A DNA stretch of 64,000 bases from Nissolia schottii. Its lineage: Eukaryota > Streptophyta > Magnoliopsida > Fabales > Fabaceae. Below are positions 58,001 to 64,000 of the stretch, in pieces (the first letter of the stretch is position 1; every line of letters begins with the position of its first letter). Position numbers and translations under genes: made by a program. The stretch is from the NCBI GenBank assembly GCA_003254905.1, contig QANU01058774.1, forward strand, positions 86,892 to 150,891, written 5' to 3'. The notes beneath the pieces were generated by a model. The model worked only from the letters and a program-made list of their open reading frames with translations, had not been told where the DNA came from and did no database searches.

Positions 58001-61000
58001 GCTCTTTAAACCAGAAATGAATTGCGTAAATTCTTGGAAAACAAGAACAAATAGAAATGAAAAATGCTATATGCTAGCATGGCAGACTCTAAGGTTGTGT
58101 TTGTGAGTTGGGTTTAGGAGGGAAAAGAAAGGTTTTGGGGGGCTTAGATATGATTTTAACATATAAAAATCATGACTCCCTCAAAACCTTTCCTTCCCCT
58201 CCTCAACCCAACTTGCAAACACACCCTAAGGCTACGTTTGATTGATGAGACATGACACAAATACAGGGACCCAGGGACACAAAATCCTGTTTGGTTATGG
58301 AGACAGGTACAAAAGCTTGTGTCCCAAGACAAGAAATTAGTGTATTTTCTGTATCTCCATTTTGCTGGAGCACAGGGACAATGACAGAAACAAAGTATTA
58401 ATGAAAGTATGAATGAGTGAGAAGGAGACCCAAAGGGTAATTTAAGTCATTTGTCATGTTTTTATGTCTTGTCACCACAAAATCAAACATGATACAAATA
58501 CAATAAATTGTGCCTTTTATATCATCACCAAACAAAATACAAGACTGACTTTTAGTCCTGTATTTTATGTCTTTGTCCCCATGTCTCTGTATTTTAGTCT
58601 TGTCTCAGCAACCAAACACAGCCTAAGAGACTCCCAAGCCTACAGAAAGACCAACCTTGCTGAGACCCAACACCAACCAAATACCACTCTCTACAAAATT
58701 CTGCCTGCCCTGCTCTCCCTCTCTCTGTTTTAAAAAGCATTCTCTAACATAATGCACAACTCCCTCACTCATCTCTCCCCTGCTGCCATGTGATGTGTCT
58801 AGGCGGTTAATTCTTCTCCCATGCATCTCCCCCTATCTATCACATGTACTATGGAATGATGTTCAAATTAAAAGTTGAACTTCCCAAACAATCAGATGAA
58901 TGCTTCCACAATGAACAGAGTGAAACATCATTACAACATATTCCACAGTTCGAATTTTATTGTCCATCCATATCTTGCATTCATATTTAATAACATGTTT
59001 TCATTTTAACCAACGTAATAAAATGACAAAGATAGTTACATACCATTGTGCTCTTCATTATATGACCCATAAGGTCAAATCTGAATCCATCAATCTGAAT
59101 AAAGAAGAAAAAAAATCACGTAATCTATGATAAACAATTTCTGGAAATAGAAATAAAAATATTGTTTTTTTTATATAAAAAGGGGAAAGTACAATTAAGG
59201 GAAGGTAAATTATCCTCCAAAACAGGATAACCTATACAATAAAAACTACAAAGGCTGCAGGTTGCTCATTTCCAGGAAAATTGTAAACCCAATGTATAAA
59301 ATCAATGTACTATTAGAAATTTAAAAGTTACATCCCACAAACATAAAAACAGAAACAGTTTCTAAAGCATATAAGTATACGAGGTAATACACGAGCATCA
59401 ATGAATGACATAAACAATCACCTTGTAATTGACTGCCCAATGTACAAGATCATCAAGTATCAAACGCTCAACCATAAAGTGCTCGCTGGCAGTGTTATTC
59501 ATACAAGTACTGTGCTCAATGAAACCATCAGTGTTCCTTCTTAGGTAGTAACCTGGAACAATCTGTAAGATACATTGTGTCATGCCACAAAAGCACAGAA
59601 GCTATACAAAATAATGAAGCAGTACTAAACAGGACATCTATGCATATAGATGTCTAAAAAAATATCAGGCAAACCAAAGAAATCTTCATGATAAGTCATG
59701 ACCTTATCAAGGACAGAATGTTCATCAAAGGGCCCACTTCCTTGCAAATGATTGTAGACAGTATCCAACACAATGCGAAGGCCAATATGGTTAAGAGCCT
59801 GAATATATAATAAATTTCAAGAGACAGATAAACCCAAATTTGATGTAGCTGACTATAGACACTCACCAAACCATAGTATTATAGGTCCACAGCACAAAGT
59901 TAAACACAAAACGACATCCATGGATCTAACATCAGATAAAAAATTGTTGAATTCAGACCTGAATCATCTTACGGAACTCAATTGTACGGGATGGGCCATT
60001 TGGGTTACTTGCATAACTGCCTTTCGGAACGCCCCAAAGAACAGGGTTGTACCTTTTAAACCAAAATGAAAATAAGAAAACTTTCCAATAAACAAATGCA
60101 GGAATTATAAATCAACGTGGCATTTAGGAGCTTACCCCCAGTTATATCCATCAAAGTTTTGGATGGCCGTAATAAGAGCTTGTTGTTGATCTGAATCTGG
60201 TGGCAAACTTTCCAGTATTGAGGTATCTATCAGAGTGCTAGTGTCAGAGATTAAACATAACAAAGATCAAACTAATACAATCATGAGAACATATTTTACC
60301 ACTTACACACCAACAACTTTCCACACATAATACATGGCCTATCTATGCTTGTAACAAAATCAAAAATATCAGCAATCAAGTTTCCAAAAGTAACCCAGAA
60401 TAAAAGGTAGAAAAAAGATGTCATGATAGGTGACCATACAAGAAGACAGACAGGCACATTCACACGCATATCCATAGTTAGGTATATGTGTATCATTAGC
60501 AAAAAGGAGAGGGGAGATAGCATTAGGATATGTCCACGTATGTTTCAAACAACGGATAACAAGCTCCATGATAGAAGGATAACAATATAACATAAATATT
60601 AAATGTAGTTTATTAATGCCTACATAATTGATGAGCAAAGACAAAAAAAAGTGACTAAAAGATAAAGACGTCCTGGAGAAGGAAACCCTAGAGCGCAGGT
60701 AATGTAGACATCCTCCAATACTAAATAACATATCACTACTATGACTCAGTAAATGAGTTACAAACATTGAAAACAAAAGATTCGGTGTTTAGGAATATAA
60801 GCTTCAGTATGATCCATTCAAGTAGCAGTCCCATGAAGTATGCCCAAAAGGGAGTTTTGCTACAAATACAAAATTAAGGGTTTAATCAGACTTTCAGAGG
60901 ATAATCTGTCAGATAACCTTACCTACAAATCTCCAGTTCTCCTTTTGATCATCAACGCCTGCAAACTGAAATGTTGGCAATAGATGGATATGGGTGATAC

Positions 61001-63828
61001 CAGCACTTGATAATTTCTTTAGATGAAGTACACCTGCTGAAACCTTCAAACATATGCTTATAGTTAATTTACATTCCATTATAGCAGTTAACAATCAAGA
61101 AAGTAATATATCTGAGCGAATCAAATCCATCTCTCACATGATCAACGAGTGTCTACTAAATTGAACCCATGGAAATTGGATTAGGACATTTTATGAATTC
61201 AAAGTGAATTTATGACACTACACTCGTTCTTGTGACGTTCACTTTTAATGACTGCTATAGCTTTTCGAAGGGCTCAACATCCCATCACTGCTACTTCTAA
61301 ATCAAACACAGATAATAACAGTACAAAACTAGCAAAAAGTATTCAAATATCTTTTCTTTATCAATCTATCTATCTATGTGTGTGCATGTAGAAGCTTGTT
61401 CAATTTATTATAAAAGGTGGCAATCTCATTCTTATCAAACTGCACCAATGGCAAGAATTAGATAGTGTAGGACTACCAGCAGCGTAAAGGCCAGATAACC
61501 ACCACGAAATTCAGGTTGCACAGACAGGTCATTGGCACTGCATGACAACAAGCAAAACAGTTAACAACTTTAAATAATGGAAATAGGCATTATCACCAGC
61601 ATAGCCACAACCGGCAACAGCGTGGAGAATATACAAAAGTGTAAAGATATCCGGAGAAACCAGGACTGAAAATCAGTAAACTCGAGAGAAACAACAAAGA
61701 TCAACATACGGGGGAAAAAGAAAACCACAGAAAAATGGAAGGAAAGAAGCAAACAAGAAACCTAAGGTATTCAGTTTGCACTAAAAATTGTATATAGCGG
61801 GGTCAGAGAGCCGTATGACAGCAAATCTCCACTCTATCCTTTCTATACTAATCTATAGGAGTATTCTAGAATAAATTGTTCGCCATTTAAGCACAAAAGC
61901 AGATCTATAAGTATCAAAGAGATTTACATCACAAAAGGAGAGGATACTACAAAAAATCAACCTTTATAAAGAGGAAGACACAAAACATTATTTGAATCCT
62001 ATTGTAAGGGCATAGAAATATATTTTTCAAAGCACACCTTAGATCATGATGATTTCTGGATTTCAGAAAACATACCATATAAACTTTCAGAATTTAAAGA
62101 CAAACTTGAGCTTTGAATATGATTAAAGACATCAATTAAACAGTCATTGAGTTACCTGAAATCCCTTATATGCATTTCATATATGCTTATATCAGAGAAA
62201 GAATGTAGAATAGGTTTCTCATTCATCAGATTATCCCATCCATCAGGTTTCAATTCATCAGAGTTGAGATTAAGCAGAAAAGTTCGCCTTCCATCTGATG
62301 AAAGCCTGCTTGAGTAAAGAACAAGAAGGTACTCAAATCAACCAAACGATAGGGAAATTCAGCTTCATATTTAATCACAGAAATATGTATTGCTAAGTGG
62401 CACTTATCAATACCAGAATCTGCAGTATATAAATCTAGAATATAGAAATAATGTACAAAAGACAATTGACGGCAAACTGACATGGACAGAGCATACCCTC
62501 TAGCATATGGATCATTTGCATAGCATTTTTCAACCCGCAAAGTGCTAGGATGGTAAACACATACTTCATAGACATAATAACAACCCTCCCAAGGTTTTGG
62601 TCCTTTAGTTCTCCAGACACCATGTTCCTCCTCAAGGTAAACAATTTCTATAGGATCATCTCCTGATGGATCCTTATATATGTAAGCCTGAACTGCCTGT
62701 TTTAGAGAAGAAGAAAAATTGTGGAATGATTTATCTTAGTGTGCAGAAAAGGTATTAGAGAGCACCAAAATTTATTTATTTATTTTTTTTAATGAAAGAA
62801 AATATACTTGAGCAGTAGGCGCCCACAGGAAAAGTGACACAGCTTCCTCTGAGAAAAATGCACCGAGGGGACCATTATATGAGAAAAGCTCATCTAAAAC
62901 ACCAGGTAACTGCAACCCAGTACAGTTCCTGCATTTCTCATCAGCTGTGCAAAATGAAGAAAGGATTACCTATTAGTAGACACCTGTGACTACAGAAAAG
63001 AAACCTTTTCTTCTCACATGTACACAAAAAATACTCTTAGAGCCAAATAATCATTTAATAAACAGTGACACATACAAAGCAACTACCGCGAAGGGCTTTT
63101 ACTTTACAATCTAGTGCAGCACACATCACAAACACACTATGGTATACAAATAAAAGGGCTAGGCAAAAACATATTTGCTTCTATAACTTGTAGTTATACT
63201 TCTACATTCTATTGAAAAAGGAGGACTTACAATCATAAAGAACAACAGCTAACTGGGATTTGAGAAGAGATTTAACATCCAAATTGGGTGGCAGTTTGAA
63301 AGCTCTGTAACCTCGAATATGTGGAAATTTCTCCACCACCTAACAACACAAAGATTGCAAGTGTAAGTAAATAGTCCTTAATTCCATTGTAAGTGAAAGT
63401 CGCAACATTGTCAAAAATAATGGAACGATATAACCAACACCATTTAGCATTAGCAGTGCTTGATATATGGGAAAATCTTAAAAGATGATACAAACTAAAA
63501 GGTTCTGCTATTACATTTGCAGGAAGGCCAGCCCTATCCTCTTCAAGCTTAATTTTCACATCCTCACCTGTTGATTACCACCACAATGAGTCAATGTCCA
63601 CTTGCAATCAAATGGTAATAAGAAACATTAGCATTTTTTTTTCCCACATCCACAACAAATTAGAAAGATATTTTTTTTTCATAAATTCAAACCTTGAATT
63701 GTACTATTTGCAATGCTCAAAGAAGCAGCTTTGCTAGCAAGTAGGCAACAAAACCCATTCCCAACATCCACGTTCCAAGCAATCACAGATTCACTGACCC
63801 AATAGGCTCTGGAGTACAACAAGCTATC
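52093..63828 (-). CDS. Limit dextrinase (plastid pullulanase), 5' incomplete
   Basis: A starch-debranching enzyme that cleaves alpha-1,6 links in limit dextrins, expected in plastids. 27 exons on the minus strand: 63828-63693, 63567-63515, 63339-63231, 62944-62808, 62696-62497, 62305-62156, 61537-61477, 61043-60923, 60226-60136, 60052-59959, 59798-59703, 59562-59422, 59094-59044, 57652-57582, 57438-57346, 56059-55969, 55347-55276, 55183-55127, 55017-54949, 54757-54701, 54562-54488, 53603-53515, 53330-53253, 53057-52919, 52708-52599, 52511-52412 and 52203-52093. They total 2652 nt (883 residues plus stop) with consistent phases. GH13 signatures are all present: [22 protein letters not shown] (nucleophile Asp), YGEGWDF (acid/base Glu) and SAHDNE. 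The start exon with the transit peptide is beyond the right edge; Arabidopsis PU1 is about 80 residues longer. Introns carry several MITEs. Confidence 0.96.
53915..54080. mobile_element. Possible MITE fragment in intron
   Basis: AGTTAAAAGCTTCC and AAAAGTTATTCAG-type sequence ends in CCAAACAGGCTC, a common MITE terminus. The other end was not clearly identified. Confidence 0.3.
54173..54304. mobile_element. Short palindromic Tourist-like MITE, copy 1
   Basis: A 132-bp near-palindrome starts GGGTGTGTTTGCGAGTTTTG and ends CTCGCAAACACAACT. TAA lies on both sides (54170-54172 and 54305-54307). It lies in a limit dextrinase intron. It could fold into a hairpin when transcribed. Confidence 0.8.
56109..57201. 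mobile_element. MULE-type element with long inverted repeats, 1093 bp
   Basis: The left arm begins GAGTAAACCATCAATTTGG, and the right arm on the opposite strand begins GAGTAAGCCATAAATTTGG. Similarity extends for at least 300 bp on each side. The flanks GTTTATGTAG (56099-56108) and GTTTAAGTAG (57202-57211) form a 10-bp duplication with one difference (9 of 10), typical of Mutator-like elements. It lies in the limit dextrinase intron between the exons at 57346-57438 and 55969-56059. The AT-rich centre has no transposase. Confidence 0.88.
58093..58226. mobile_element. Short palindromic Tourist-like MITE, copy 2
   Basis: A 134-bp near-palindrome starts GGTTGTGTTTGTGAGTTGGG and ends CCAACTTGCAAACACACCC, flanked by TAA at 58090-58092 and 58227-58229. 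It is the same family as the copy at 54173, in another intron of the same gene. Confidence 0.8.
58230..58623. mobile_element. Tourist-like MITE, 394 bp, adjoining copy 2
   Basis: The left end is GGCTACGTTTGATTGATGAG, and the right end reads GGCTGTGTTTGGTTGCTGAG on the other strand. It is flanked by TAA at 58227-58229, shared with the neighbouring MITE, and at 58624-58626. Confidence 0.82.
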
Positions 63829-64000
63829 CTGCATCTAAGTCATCATTTTCAAGCCAATAATTAGCAGATTCCAATGAAAGGGTCTCAGCAATTGAGCATG
63901 AAATGCAAATGCACTATAATCCCTGTCACATGCAGTTTCTAGAGTGAAATGGGGGAAAAGGGTACGCGGGACAATGGAGAGAAAAGAAAAAAAAAAAACC
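63829..64000 (-). other. Limit dextrinase intron reaching the window edge
   Basis: On the minus strand this is the sequence before the acceptor (TTAGATGCAG|GATAGC) of the first visible exon. No transit-peptide exon was recognised before the edge. Confidence 0.5.

Noticed and set aside
1..64000. CRISPR arrays, operons or prokaryotic defence systems
   Set aside because: No regularly spaced direct repeats with unique spacers. Gene structure and families are those of a plant nucleus.

Overview
This is a window of plant nuclear DNA. The evidence is long AT-rich intergenic stretches, genes split by many GT-AG introns, and plant-only gene families: NAC, C2H2 with QALGGH fingers, SKU5-like, plastid debranching enzyme and RABC. 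It also has a dense load of plant transposons. I infer a eudicot, quite possibly a legume, but no single feature proves the family. No CRISPR array, operon, rRNA or intact tRNA gene was seen.

Five protein genes and one tandem pseudogene can be supported. (1) A NAC transcription factor on the minus strand at 499-1991; its 3' end lies off the left edge. (2) A RABC2/Rab18-type small GTPase on the plus strand, six exons, 28425-31528. (3) A decayed SKU5-like gene at 33117-35244, directly upstream of (4) an intact SKU5-like gene, nine exons, 36967-40477. (5) An intronless ZAT5-like zinc-finger repressor on the minus strand, 43332-44351. (6) A limit dextrinase (starch-debranching pullulanase) on the minus strand, 27 exons in the window, 52093-63828; its 5' end lies off the right edge. 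For all spliced genes, exon phases were checked by hand and join in frame.

The region 3.1-24.6 kb is an accessory zone of nested mobile elements. It holds a tRNA-derived SINE, a Copia remnant, and a decayed Ty3/Gypsy element of the Tat type carrying an antisense ORF (6.7-13.9 kb). A hAT-like MITE and a solo LTR are inserted in that Gypsy element. A second MITE carries its own solo LTR (15.1-16.1 kb), and a Pack-MULE-like element at 23.0-23.9 kb contains a fragment of an F-box/kelch gene. A 364-base run of N, flanked by A and G homopolymers, lies at 24780-25144. Small MITEs sit inside introns of the SKU5-like genes and the limit dextrinase gene.

The genes do not form one pathway. Limit dextrinase acts in starch metabolism in the plastid, the SKU5-like protein acts at the cell surface, the RABC protein acts in membrane traffic, and the NAC and zinc-finger proteins regulate transcription. 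I found no evidence of an undescribed gene system. The most interesting structures are the nested transposons with readable target-site duplications, the antisense ORF with an apparent intron, the captured kelch fragment, and an unusual switch II sequence in the RABC protein.
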